Source of the DNA: Owenia fusiformis
Lineage: Eukaryota > Annelida > Polychaeta > Sabellida > Oweniidae
Assembly: GCA_903813345.2 (NCBI GenBank)
Contig: CAIIXF020000006.1
Coordinates: 24,995,936 to 25,055,935, forward strand
DNA length: 60,000 bases
Direction: 5' to 3'
A program made the position numbers and the translations under genes. Below, in pieces: positions 39,856 to 52,172 of the stretch. The first letter of the stretch is position 1. Every line of letters begins with the position of its first letter. The notes under the pieces are model-generated. The model was not told the origin of the DNA. It made no database searches and saw only the letters and a list, made by a program, of their open reading frames with translations.

Positions 39856-42265
39856 TTAATTATGCCACGTGGGCCTTGTCACTCCTGCCTTTATTATCTC
39901 CTTGGTGTGTTGATTGTGATGTGTGATTGGCCACTTGTTCATCCATGGTCCTGGCATCAATAGATTAGACGTGTCATATTTCTAATGAAAGCCAACAATA
40001 GATAATAAGAAATAAATCAAAATTAAAAAAAAGAAATAATGTCACCACCTGTTAGATGTTACTGATAGCATAATTTGCTGCAAATGCCGAATGCCACATA
40101 ACTACTGAATGCTGGTCACAAAAACACTCGATATTATAACAATCTGTCATTATTACTTTGTGGAAGTGGCTTTACAAAAAGTTAACAAAAAATAGAAAAT
40201 ATATAATTTAAAGAAGAGAGAATAGTTACTCAGATATAAGTGTTGTCTTTACAAGTAATATACGATTTAAATGATAAAATAAAGATACATTCAAATTAAA
40301 TTATGTGTCTCTATAATGTCTCTAAAAGAGTATTATTTTCATATCTGTCCAGATGATATAATATTACTCCCAAGAGATGTCAGAAATCGTATTAAATTTC
40401 CCCAGTGTATTTTAACACAATTCTACTAAAATAATAAAAGGCATGTACAAAGTACCCGTACACATTGTAATATGTGTCCTTATCAGGAATTCTAAGTAAA
40501 ATAAGGTAAAATGGAGAAGATTTACACACCTTCGAAACATTAAACTCAGACCAGTCAATCTGGTAAAGAGGATCAGCAGTCTTTCTCATTGGTATTCCAA
40601 ACTTCAAATCATAGAATCCATACAGTTTCTCATGTGTCTGCCAACGCAGGTCCAGGCTCCAACGAATTGTGTCGGACAGGTTGTTCAAGCTGAAATTCAA
40701 AGATTATTCAGAAATTTTGGTTGAGGATTTGTTTTTCTAGTTTTGGAATAAACTGATAGAAAAATTGCTAAATGGTAGAAGAGAGGTTTAATATAGTATC
40801 ATATTGCATACCATGGTGTTGTATTGTATTGCATTGTATTATATTGTATTGTGTTGCATCGTATTGTATTGCATTGTATAGTATTGCATTGCATTGTATG
40901 GGATAAATTCTATTTTCAGAAACATACAAAGCAGAATTGGGAATTCTTTAGTTCAACAAAATGTCCCTAATAGAACATTTTACTTAAATTCAATTAAGAT
41001 CAAATATTGAAATAAAGAAATACAATATTAAAAAAAATAAAAATTAAGATCAATGAAATTGATAAATTGTCACCAACAAGATAAGTATGACTTTAATTTT
41101 AAATCTAGATTTAAATCCATAGCTAACAGATACAGATTGTAAAATCAACGGTTGTTCTTCTTTTGAGAATTAGAGAATGGCAACGCTGCAATCTGATTGG
41201 ATGAGCAACTTATACTTGTAAAGCACAGTCAGGTTTAGCCTTGCCCAAGTCGGTCTCTTTTACTTATCTTGATTTCTATTAATAATAATTCAAGATCAGA
41301 TAAGTAAAAAAATACCAACTTGGGCAAGGCTAGGTCGTGTTTGAATTTTAAATCTAGATGTGTGATTACCTTCTATGTACCACTAGGTTGTTGAACAGCA
41401 GCAAGCCTCCAAATGGCACTTCACATGTTACCCTGTCTTTCTTTAAGTCACAACCTGAGGTGAAAATAAAAGAATAAAAATCAAAAACAAGAATAAATAA
41501 GGCATTTAGAAGACAAATACAGGTATGCTATCAAGTTGCAACTTGAAATGTGTAACAGTTGTGATACCAAATGATAGTCACAAAACAGTGGCTAAAATGT
41601 GCAACAATATCATTCTGTCACCGTTTCTTGTCGGTGACATAAACTTGAAATTATTGAATAAAAAAGGACTTATCTTTTTAATAGTATGGGATATACTGAT
41701 TCTGATATCACAAATTATGGTTCATATATCATAGTACTAAAGTTCACACGTAGACATGATTCTGATGTATAAAGGAACAGGATCAATGTAACAATGCACA
41801 CACACAAACCTCAGATAAATTGTAACGCTTTTAGCAAAACGCAAGAGAAATCAACAAATTAAAATCAGACCCTGCATTAAGGGTGGGTAAGTGGAAATCC
41901 ACCTAGGTAAGGGCGGTAAATTACATAATCCCGAAAATTTTAATAATTTCATTTTCTGACATCATGCTGACCTAAGCTCCATAATGAAAAGATTTCCAAA
42001 AGTGTAAAAATAGCCCTTGTGTATCCCCGAGGACTCCTACCTAGTATTTTAGGGGATTCTTCTTCATCCAGCATCACGTAATGTGTCGTACCCCAGCAAC
42101 AGTTGTGTTTAGCAACTTTCCCAGACTTGTGACTATTTCTTATCACCTGCAGAAAAACAGAAAAATCTCATAGACATCCATGTCACAAAAATGTTTTTTT
42201 TCTTTTTTTATAAATAAATCTTTATTTTCACATATTATTTTTTACAGGTTATTAATGTTGTTTAC

Positions 42266-42318
<53 letters not shown>

Positions 42319-45300
42319 GATTGATGATTTTTGTCACTTTGTATAAATTGATGATATTAACGCACAAAAATGTTCATATTCCACTAAATAATTGACCAAG
42401 CCAGGATCAGCCCAAAGGTCCATATATAAATCCGAGTTTTAAAGATGTACTAAAACCATTTTACTCAATTCAGATTTTACTTATACTCCCTTACCATTTG
42501 AAGGCCAGACTATACGATAGTGAACCACCAAACCTTCCAAAATTTAATTTAATTTTGTGGGGAAATATCACTAGCTTTGTAGTTAAAATAACAAAAGAAT
42601 TGTGCTAAGTACAAGCTAATTAAAGATGATTCTGACAATGGTTTAATTTTAGTATATCTTTAAAGGAGTTACCTGAAGGCATCCATTCTTTTCTGTTGCA
42701 TCTAATAGAGGAATCCAGGCTGTGGGTTGTAAAACACTATAGGAATCACTATCAAGGTAGCCACAATCTACAACATTCAGGTTAGTAACACATGTAACGG
42801 AAACGTGGCAGGCTAGTCTAGCTACAAGCCATTGTGATCCCTCACTACACACCTCCTCTGTCCCCTGTAGTCAAGTAGTGATAGGGGGAGGGGGTCTACT
42901 GCAGGTAATCTCCAACTACATGGCTGTAAGATCAGTTGCTTTCTCCCAGAGGAATGATTCTTGATCTATGCATATGGAGGGTGACTACAGGATCATCATC
43001 GATGCATTAGACCAGTATCATCAAGATTCACAGAAAGTGACACCAACAAACAAACACTGACACCGACCATTAATGTTGATAACCATGATTGTTTTGTTGT
43101 CATTGTACCATGCATGATTAGAAAATATAAACACAAACGGTTCTTTAATGATGGTGACCTTAATATTAAATATCATCCCAAAAGTGCTAAAACACCAAGC
43201 AACGAGGCATTAACATGCAAAATGACATAACCTGAGCCATTTGTTACAGACACCGAACACAAACCACCAAATGCCGAACACTGTCCACAAAAAAGTTGGA
43301 TACTATAACTACAAGGGACACTTGGGAGGAATGAAGGAGGGCACAAGGACTAACTGATAACACATTAAACAATGCGTTAACATGCAAAATGTCACCACCT
43401 GTCATTTGTTACAGATGCCAACCACCTTTGCGTAATTATGTACTATTATATGTTATTACCAAGACACCCTGTAATTAAGTAAATGGTATTACCTACCCTG
43501 ATGCCAAGGTACAGTAGTTGCCTCATTCTGTGGAACTTTAGGTCTAAGATTCCAAACAGGGTGACCAGCAATGTTTGGACCTATCAGCTGCTCCATCATG
43601 TTGAGAAGTTTTTCATTTGACCAGAGGTCACGGAATGCCTAAAACATAAAGATGCCAGTCAAATACAAGGGCTGTTCAATAAATACTGCCTATCCCAAAA
43701 TTGACAATTTTAATCGTAATAGTACAAATCATAGTCAAACACTTATTTCCGATGGAACATATACTTTTTAACAAAAACTACAATATTCAACTCAGATATT
43801 TTTCTGAAAAAACTGCAAACTCCCATAGCATCAATCATATTTCACCTACCTTTGGCAATTTGCCTAATTTATGCAGCATGACACATGCTCCTGGACAATC
43901 TTCCTCAAGTCTAGCAAGCCTCTGGTAAAATCCAAATTCCCTGTACTTCCCTACAAATAGTGTACATATATTGTTTAACCATGTACTGGTGTATTCTTAC
44001 TAGGGACTGCCTTTTAAAAGAGAATGAAGGTGAAAATTTGCCATTAAAGGACCAATCCCTTTAATGATCCACTCATGCTCATCATCATGTTAAGACTTAA
44101 AATATGGAGAAATAAGTAAGTACTCCAATAATTCTACTATTTGATATCATGGACCATTTTTAGGGATTGTTCTCCTGAATAAAGTAAAGGACATATTGAT
44201 TAAAGAATATTAAATGGAGCTTGCAATTTGGTCACCCTGTATATACTCAGATTCCTCAGATTAGAAAAGTTGAACCGAACTCCCGTGCAGTGATATATCA
44301 CTGCGGCGGGCAGGTATCTCATCGTAAGCATGGTAACATCGTAATAAACAACTGACGTGATTGGTTCTAGTCCCATGCTCAGGTCGCGTGATTGTAAAAT
44401 TTAGACAATTTCATTGGTTGAATTGCGCGTATTAACTAATAAACAACACGTGCGGTAAACTTTTATCAACACAACTTTTACTCAGAATTCCTTCCGCGGG
44501 GATTTCCTCTTATATTTCATTGATTTTGGAATATTTTGACAAAATAGTTATTGGTGAACATAAAAGAACATATATTTTATAAGTTGTGTGAAAAACAAGT
44601 ACATCTGTGAGAAAAAGGGGGACTATCTTCCCCAAATTTTGGGGATTCCATAATCTGCCCGCCGCAGTGTCTATACCAAGACACTGCATAGGAGTTCGGA
44701 GTTGAACACTCCTTCAAATAATAATTTCTGCTTTACTTTTTATTTTCTTCTCCTCAAAAAGCTGTTCAGCAAGATCATCAACCATAACATCTATAGCATC
44801 TTTACAGGCATTCAGCTCTTCCACATTTAGGTAATCCTTAATCAATACATAGCCCTGGAAACGAGAACAATTGTGAATAACAACTCCATACTACAAAGTG
44901 CAATACAGCACAGTATAATGCAATGCAATGCAGCATATTGCAATACAACAAAATGCATTATAAGACAACTCAATGAAATGCAATACAATGTAATACATAA
45001 CACAACACATTGAAATACAACACTGGCCGTATACATAGCACAAGTAACGTAACACAGCATGAAACATACGCTATACAACTATATAAACAATATAACATGA
45101 CTTAATGCTGTACAATATATAGCAATGCAATACAATACATGATGAGACAGAACAATACACATGACATAATTCTACATAATACAACACAGCAGTACAATAC
45201 ATTATACCAGTGGTGTAGCGTGGGTATTTTGTGAGCGTACGCCGTGAGTGAGTGAAATGATCTTTGAGGGGGTTTGGGGTTTCCCCCCAAGAAAATTTGA

Positions 45301-46536
45301 AAATTAGATTGCAGTTGAAGCGCTGGGGCATTTTAAAATGTGAAATTCCGACTAAATATGGACTAATAAAATGTAAAATATCAGCCATTTTTATCCATGT
45401 TTAAAGTCTGGGGCAATTCAATCTAAGAAATCAACTTTCTCTAAATTTTGAGAGTACGCCATGGCGTTTTATGTGTATCTGACGCTATGCCATTGTTATA
45501 CTGCAACACAATACGATACCATACAATGCAATACAAAGAACTAATACAGAACGGACAAACTGATGGACAGACAGAAAAAAAGATTCACACTAGGAAAGGT
45601 GTGTCCGATTCCAGCCATTCAAAACGGAGTATTCACATAATAAACAGTGTGTGAAATATTAATAACGCATTTGTTGTATACAGTTGCTAAGCGATTGAGA
45701 TTGAAATTGAGTTTTCTAATACTTGACCCTTGCAAAAAGTTTCATTGAAAATATGTTCTTTTAGTGATTTTGTATCTTTTAGGTGATTTTATAGAAAATA
45801 TTTTGCAATGTGTGAAAAGAATTTAAGCCCAAGACTCAATGCATTGTGGCTAGTTCATTCCACTCAGATGTTGTTTCCAAAACTTTGCATTCTCCCTGCG
45901 GAGTCATGCAAAGATTTGGAAACAACATCTGAGTGGTATGGTTCAGCACACAATGCACTGAGTCCAGGGCTTAAATCCTTGAATAACTTGAATGATACTA
46001 CTAATGCTGCATTAATATCTACTGAACCTGAATTTATGTGTATGCTCAAATACTGTACGCCCGGTATTTTACGCGAGTTTTAATTTCCCGAATTTTTAGA
46101 AATACCAATTTCGAAGCTATTAAATTTCGCGGTTTTCAAAGGTTTAAATTCCATTATTCTCTAAATCCTCAAGCTTTGTAATCTAATTTACCTCATCTAC
46201 AGTAATTACACCTACCCAATATCATATTTGGATAAGATTTACAATTTCTAGATCTTAGTCAACGGCATGTTGCACCTCAGCCTTTAATTGGCAAAATTCG
46301 CGACGATTAATTTTCGCGATTTTAAAACAATCGTGAAAAGCGCGAAATTAAATCGCTCGCGAAAAATACTGGGCGTACAGTACCTTATCAAAGAACTGCT
46401 CCAGTTGCTTGGGTGTCAGTTGACCTGGCTTCTTCTCAGATGGTTGAGGGGGTATGGTGTTGAATATATCAGGGTAGGCCTCATCTGTGAACCCAGGTAG
46501 GTTCATCTGAGATGTGTCTACTTCTCCCTCTAACAT
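39856..46536 (-). CDS. Phytanoyl-CoA dioxygenase (PhyH) family enzyme, nine coding exons, complete
   Basis: Exons in transcript order: 46536-46384, 44854-44737, 43950-43850, 43638-43497, 42767-42673, 42146-42041, 41454-41370, 40689-40530 and 39981-39856. They sum to 1,086 nt, 361 residues, with GT-AG introns and matching phases. Family signatures: GYVLIKDYLNVEEL near the start; the iron ligands H170-x-D172 in PWHQD, with the Asp codon split by an intron; distal His265 in NNLVVHR; and the 2-oxoglutarate-binding Arg276 in SDTIRWSLDLRWQ. The C-terminus is GPWMNKWPITHHNQH. Iron and 2-oxoglutarate dependent hydroxylation is therefore expected. The substrate is unknown; there is no obvious peroxisomal targeting signal at the C-terminus (ends TWHN). 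The start is ATG 46536, 11 nt inside an exon preceded by acceptor cttttttcag, so a 5'UTR exon lies upstream. Confidence 0.92.
40800..40905. repeat. (TATTG)n-type microsatellite in a PhyH-gene intron
   Basis: Imperfect 'gtattgtattgcattgtatt' runs. Similar 'caatacaa' runs on the other strand lie at 44890-45200 and 45495-45540. Confidence 0.75.
41231..41340. repeat. Hairpin repeat in the last-but-two intron region
   Basis: 'tagccttgcccaagtcgg...ttttacttatcttga' pairs with 'tcagataagtaaaa...acttgggcaaggcta'. It lies between exons 7 and 8 of the PhyH gene? Exon 7 is 41370-41454 and exon 8 is 40689-40530, so this is inside that intron, 30 bp from exon 7. Confidence 0.7.
42270..42312. repeat. (GA)n microsatellite
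   Basis: About 21 GA dinucleotides in a row, in an intron of the PhyH gene. Confidence 0.97.
43497..43638 (-). CDS. PhyH-gene exon 4 (substrate-side helix and HxD iron motif)
   Basis: Encodes AFRDLWSNEKLLNMMEQLIG, then PNIAGHPVWNLRPKVP and PWHQ, ending with G of the following GAT. The HxD iron motif is thus interrupted by the intron between 43496 and 42768. Acceptor tttatgttttag, donor CAGG|GTAGGT. Confidence 0.85.
44276..44699. mobile_element. hAT-like MITE family X, copy 2 (short form)
   Basis: The 424-bp element has ends CGAACTCCCGTGCAGTG and (inverse) CACTGCATAGGAGTTCGG, flanked by 8-bp direct repeats AGTTGAAC (44268-44275; 44700-44707). It matches both flanks of the copy at 32859-34079 closely. 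It sits in the intron right after exon 2 of the PhyH gene. Confidence 0.9.
45208..45495. mobile_element. MITE inserted in an (AATAC)n-like microsatellite
   Basis: Ends CAGTGGTGTAGCGTGGGT and (inverse) GACGCTATGCCATTG, flanked by TTATAC on both sides (45202-45207; 45496-45501). hAT-like CAG termini. The surrounding 44890-45200 and 45495-45540 are 'caatacaa' repeats. Confidence 0.75.
45821..45976. repeat. Palindromic MITE
   Basis: 'atttaagcccaagactcaatgcattgtg' and 'ccactcagatgttgtttcca' pair inversely with 'tggaaacaacatctgagtgg' and 'cacaatgcactgagtccagggcttaaat'. It is an almost complete 156-bp hairpin. Open frames on both strands are mirror images of the palindrome. Confidence 0.85.
46053..46380. 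mobile_element. MITE abutting a splice donor of the PhyH gene
   Basis: Ends CTGTACGCCCGGTATTTT and (inverse) AAAATACTGGGCGTACAG, with TA on both outer sides (46051-46052; 46381-46382). The interior contains 'cgcgaaatt/aattttcgcg' motifs. The right end lies 3 nt inside intron 1 of the PhyH gene (exon edge 46384), so donor positions +4 onward are transposon-derived. Confidence 0.85.
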
Positions 46537-47324
46537 TATGAATGTTACTGAAAAAAGATATATATTTACAATGAGGTAAGCAAACTTATAACAATACTGA
46601 GATACAGATACATTTTCCACCTTTTATCAAAGAAACAAGCATAGAAATCAAGAAACTTATGTATGTTGGTTATTTAAAGTTTCAAACAATTACAATGTAT
46701 AATTTTGATGTACAGATTTTGTCTGACACTTAATTACTCATTCAAGGGTCCATTACACTAAAATAACTTTATGAAGTTTAAAATCATGCCTTTTTAAAGT
46801 TATTTGTGAAAAAATTTAAATAAAATTGTAATGTACTAGATTAACTCATATAATAGAATTTTTTTAATGATTCTAAGCCTTCCATGATAATTTTCTTGAA
46901 CATTTTATCACAGCAACTGCTAAAATTGCTAGCAGTTGTAAATAGTGCCTTGAAGTAAAGAAAGGAACAAAATCATTCAATCAAACAATTTTGTAACCAG
47001 TGAACATCTGTAAAGAGGCAAGATTCTTAAAGCAGACCACTCACCTTTTGATGGTGTTATGGAGCCTTGGTAAAAATTACGTCACTTACTTTTGAATGAG
47101 GAGCGGACTTTGAAGCTCTCGTTAACTAAGCTATAATAACAATTAGATTCTGAAAACAATACAAGTACTGTTAGAGTCAAATTCAAGGTTACTCTGTTTA
47201 TCTTTGTTCTTCAAGTGATCAAAGTGTATCTTCTACTTGACAAACAAACACCTTGACTGCAGAATATCTTCAAGGTTTCTTATCTTGGAGTTGCTGGTAA
47301 GGGTTTCAGTCACAATTTCACATC

Positions 47325-47525
47325 TACAGGGTGAACCAAAAATTGCAAAACTCTAATTCTAAAATCTCTAAATGTCTAAGTTTTTAATTCAATACACGTA
47401 GCCTACCTACATGTATACCACTGTTTGTTTGTTCCATTGAACACTCTATCGACTCAAGAGGTTTTAAAAATGTAGAAAGTTAATTATTCTAAAATTAGAA
47501 GCTTACCTTTTTGGGTCACCCTGTA
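47325..47525. mobile_element. Mariner-like MITE
   Basis: TACAGGGTGAACCAAAAA and the inverse TTTTTGGGTCACCCTGTA, with inner 'aattctaaaat' arms. TA borders. About 200 bp. Confidence 0.7.
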
Positions 47526-47547
47526 CATGGAACATAATAGTTTTCAC

Positions 47548-47840
47548 AAGGAGGATTGGCTCCCAGAGTGCAACACCGATTCTCTCCCATATGTGGGGAT
47601 ACAAAATTAGAATTCCAGCAGCCGCCATTTTGTTCACTTCAACATTTGAAAACGTGAATTTTGGTCTTATTTTCTCATGAAAAATTCCAAAACTTACAAG
47701 AAATGATCGAGATATTGGTTCAAATCTTTTGAACTGTTTAATTTGAATTTATAATCGGTCATAATTTCAGAAAATAACGACATTTCAGTGTTTTCATTGT
47801 TGGAAAATATCAACTTTGATTCTGGGAGCCAATCCTCCTT
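47548..47840. mobile_element. MITE with AAGGAGGATTGGCTCCCAG termini
   Basis: 19-bp inverted ends at 47548 and 47822-47840 enclose about 255 bp with no coding frame. The terminus resembles the hairpin at 21772-21857. Confidence 0.75.
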
Positions 47841-49741
47841 GAGTTTTCAATTCTTACATTTTTCAGATCATACATTGAGTGACCTCTGCACCAAAAGTAC
47901 CACTGTAACAAGATAACATAAATGCAATCGACTCTTGACAGTTAGATGTCACTGTGGTTTGGATTATGAATACTGCTATATCTAGACATCTTTCTTTTGA
48001 CTAACTATCGATGATGTTGAATTCTGTACTTTTTCATTTATTCAGTTCAGTTATTTAGCATTCTAGCAGCTTGGAAGACACCATGGTAGATATTACAAGA
48101 CTACATTCGAGAACATATATTTTAAATTTCTATTGTTTTGAGGTGTTGTTTTTATCTTGTGTTGTTACTCCTCCTCCAGTTTCCTGATAACAGAAATTAT
48201 CGTTCCTATATTTCTCATCTATAATACCATTTACAATGACACTCATATGAATTAAATTTGTTTAAATCTGCAGTGATACTCCAACAGCAAGTTGACATTT
48301 AGCAGTTAAGTTTTTATGACGCGATAAGCCAGATTTCTGCTGATAAAGGACAACTTTGGAAGGGCTCATATAGACAAAAATAAGGGCATATTTTGTGTCA
48401 TAGATACGTAACTAATGTATTACACACCTTTATTGCCATAGCAACGTTATGAATGTTGACACACAACTAATGAGAAATTGGTAGAAATGACAAGGTGACA
48501 CAGGGTTGTCATGGAAATAAATAAAAGCTGGATATTCTACCATAATGTCATTTTTCCCAAAATGGATACTCAGTAGATTTTTCCTGACTCATGGCCTTAA
48601 ATTTGGTAGATATGTGAAAACAAGTTTTTTCATAATATCATTATTATTTTATTTTAGTAATCCCTTATTCATTAGATTATGCAAGGCTTGATGCATCAAA
48701 TGCCTTCATTATTTTGAAAACTATCATGTGGTGATATAATTGAGAATAGTACTTTTCAAATGTGTAGTGAACATCTATACTCATGGGCTATGATTTGTAT
48801 CTCCCTAGATATAAAATTTCACCATGTTATAGAAATATATATTTTTAATGACTGATTATGGGTGAATAAAAATATTTGAAATCTTCACATGTAGAAAAAA
48901 CCATATCCCAGAAATATTTTCAGCTATATTAACTAAATATGAGGCATCCTTTGCAAAATACATTCTTTGTACACTATTAATTCTATACATTGTATTGGAT
49001 AGAATGTGACTGATGCTACAAATATTTTGATGAACGGACCCCTGATTTGCAACAAACTACAAATCTCACCTAAAATTCTATTAGATTAGTTCACAGCATA
49101 CAATGGGTTAGTAACAAGTGGCAATTATATTACCATTACATGATTTGTATATATCATAGTTACATATGCAGGTACAGAAGTTAAACTTCATCATACCAAA
49201 TTAATTATACCCCGATACTGAATATTTCTCAAACCATATGAATCAATTAACTCTTTGCAGTTTGGTCCAATTAACAGAATTTGCACCTGTGGGCAGGTAT
49301 TTGTTCAGTAACATGTGTTTTGTAAATTGTCAAGCAAACCAGCCAACAGGCATGAGAGAAAGGCCAATTTACAAGTAAACTTGACAGCAGACTGAATAAA
49401 GGAACTGAGTAATATTGAATATAGGGGTAGGGCTAAATACATTAAAGCACAATTGACATGCAGGGCAGAATAACAAATTACACCATCTGCATCAAAGATT
49501 TGGTCATCTAGCAAAATTCAAAGAAATAACAGTGAGGTTTGTTTGCTTTCTAGCTTGCCAAAGTAAGCTACATGTAAATTGAGAACAAGTTTACAGTAGT
49601 TGCACATGTTTACAAAAGTTTCATTACCAAAAATTCAGGTAATGTAATTTCATCATTTAATCAATTTTTGGGGATTTCGAACTATGCATTATGCCTTACT
49701 GACCTGGTCCCTTATGATCTATCTTTTTCATTTTTTTATAC

Positions 49742-49920
49742 ACAGCAAAACCTGTTAAGTGGAACAACTTTAGTAATTCTAAATGTGTTCCACTTGGGAG
49801 GTGTTCCACTTACAGAGGTTCATTAACATTAAGTCAGTTGGTCTTGGGACTCTGAGAAGTGTTCCACTAACAGAGGTGTTCGACTTCTAGAGGTATTCCA
49901 CTTTACAGGTATCACTGTAG
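49742..49920. mobile_element. MITE, TACAGTAAAACCT-type termini
   Basis: 'acagcaaaacctgttaagtgg' at the left and 'ccactttacaggtatcactgt' at the right. Interior made of repeated 'gtgttccact' motifs (five or more). Confidence 0.6.
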
Positions 49921-51499
49921 GCCACTGTAGTTTAATTTATGAATCCTGGCCACAGAAACCCAAAGCAGCAGTAAAAATGTGTACAAGAATTACTTTACAG
50001 TAGTACTATGATTACTATATCATATTCTCCCTTTAATACACACATTCCTGATGTATACCAGACATTTTATCTAACAGAAAATCCTTGTTTGATCAGAACA
50101 TTGCACTTATAAGGGAGAATATAATATTTAATGCTTAAAGCGAGACATTTATTCTCCTGTCATATACTCACTTTCATATCACAATGTAAATATCATAGTT
50201 GATGTATCCATTTGTGAGCATTGATTCATTGAGATCTACTACAAAATACATATGTGTTAAATACAAGTTTTTAAATGAAACTATCTAAAGTTAATTTGTA
50301 ATGCACTGTTGCTCATATTTTCCAATTTACCATTGATTTCCTCAACTTCGAATTTAATGAAAGGAGATATTTTTCCATCTGGTCAAGAAAAACCAAAGGC
50401 TTTTAAAAATAAGAGCATTTTTCATTTGTCAGTCAGAACAATACTTTGCATACACACTTTTTTATTGTTAAAGTTGAGAACGTGAACAGATATATGAGCA
50501 ACAATACATGTACATGCATTAAATGAATTGACAAAACATTTCACTCAGTTGCCATGTAAATATGAAACATTTCAATGAATTGTTGAGAGCTTTGAGTCAA
50601 TGACCAAAATTCTCTCATAAGACTAGTGGTGAAATTTGCCTAAAGTCTTCACATTGAAAGGTGTTTACAATGAGAGGTGTTCACAATGAGAAGTGTTCAT
50701 GATGAGAGAGGTGTTCTCATATTACATGGATCACATTTCAACATGTTCACTCGATGAGGGAGATACTCAAATATAATACTTTGTTGCATTTCTCGAGATA
50801 AGCCGCAAGATCTCATTCTAAACAATCAGACTGACAACTACAGACTAGTATATAATTGCTAAATTACAGCTTAGCAATGAAATTTGAATTTTGGCAATTT
50901 CAAGTGAAAATGTTTCTTGTCTATGCACCCCACTCATCTCAAATGTAGATACAGAAAAACACAATCTAAATAAAAACATGATTTTCGCTAAATACAACCT
51001 ACACTACCCTATAGTTATTTGTAAACCTAATATATATGTACATTATCAATTTTTAACACTAGGTATATAGTAGATAAATATCTCCAGAATAAACTATATA
51101 TGTTTGCCAATATTATTGCCATTTGGACTTATTAGTTCAAAAATAATACTTTCAGTCAAATATTATATGTATATATATATTACATAATGCATGATTCGAT
51201 GATTTCTCTAATGATTCTAGCACCTACATCTAGAGTCACAGATCTTTTGATGTTGATAAGCATTTCTAGCATTTCTATGATATGAGACAAACTATTAGAA
51301 TGTCATTCAACTTTTACTTTTCACAGCCAATAAATTTCTCTCTTTCCAGTTTCATTATTATAGCTGGCATGTGTAGAGCATGGATTGTTCCCGTTCCGTT
51401 TTGATATAATGCAGCGTTTGATGGTGCATCATCAGAGGAATTGAAAAAACTCAGAATTTCAAGGTTTATTGCAATCATTATCATAATGATCACACTACT

Positions 51500-51765
51500 A
51501 TACCCCCATACTGTATCCTGTATTCCTTTAAAAGAAATACAGGCTACAGCGAAGTTGCAAATTGAGGATGTTTGTTTATTTCAATAGTTCTGAAGGTATA
51601 CTAGATTTTAAATATACTCCAAGTGTTCTACTATAAATTCATTGAGTAGTTTGCAACATATGATTACCAATGGACAAAGATAGAGAATACCCACTCCATT
51701 TGCAACTTAACTGTACCCTGTATCCTTTTTAAATGTGGTCACGTGGTAGGGTAGTGTGATGATAT
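51500..51765. repeat. Dispersed element, copy 2 (shared with 27667-27885)
   Basis: Right end 'ggatacagggtacag' inverse and '(g)tggtcacgtggtagggtagtg' match 27667-27720 inversely. The middle 'gtttgtttatttcaatagttctga' and 'agtgttctac' match in direct orientation, which suggests two ends with inverted termini. Confidence 0.6.
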
Positions 51766-52172
51766 CAAGCATATGGGTAACATTACAATGACATATCTCC
51801 TCTATGTGCAGATAAATAAAATGGGCCATATTAAAAGTACTTGGCTCCAGGGTCTATGGGCTTGTGATAATGTTACAGTCTCTATGATATCAAGATTTTC
51901 ATGGTTACAAAATTAATTTGATAATTGTTGCAACCAAGAGTGATGTGCCCCAGGTAACTAAATTTAGGCAATGGTATTACCAACTCACAAAATACTTAAA
52001 CAATTGACCAACTTATCGACTAATCAATGACTCGTCAACTAATGATCCATAAAAGTACATGAACGATAGAATCTTGTTGATTACTATAGGACCAATATTA
52101 TCCACATTCCAAAGATCAGTTAGAAAAATCCATTGCCTGTTTATGAAATATCAACCTACGGGAGCGTAAGGA

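Larger units (their letters stand above)
46548..52172. other. 5.6-kb intergenic stretch between the PhyH and TMEM263-like genes
   Basis: No coding exon recognised. It should hold the 5'UTR exon and promoter of the PhyH gene and the 3'UTR of the TMEM263-like gene. MITEs at 47325-47525, 47548-47840, 49742-49920 and a dispersed element at 51500-51765 are listed separately; the rest is AT-rich and featureless. About 50650-50720 repeats 'gaggtgttc' motifs that may be a decayed relative of 49742-49920. Confidence 0.5.

Noticed and set aside
44842-45388. Cys/Tyr/Leu-rich minus-strand frames
   Set aside because: Translated 'caatacaa' microsatellite; periodic composition, no domain.
45808-46083. 91-codon plus-strand and 61-codon minus-strand frames
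   Set aside because: They mirror each other because the underlying DNA is a palindromic MITE.
49305-49514. Leu-rich 69-codon minus-strand frame considered as a membrane protein
   Set aside because: No neighbours with matching splice signals and no family pattern; AT-rich chance frame.
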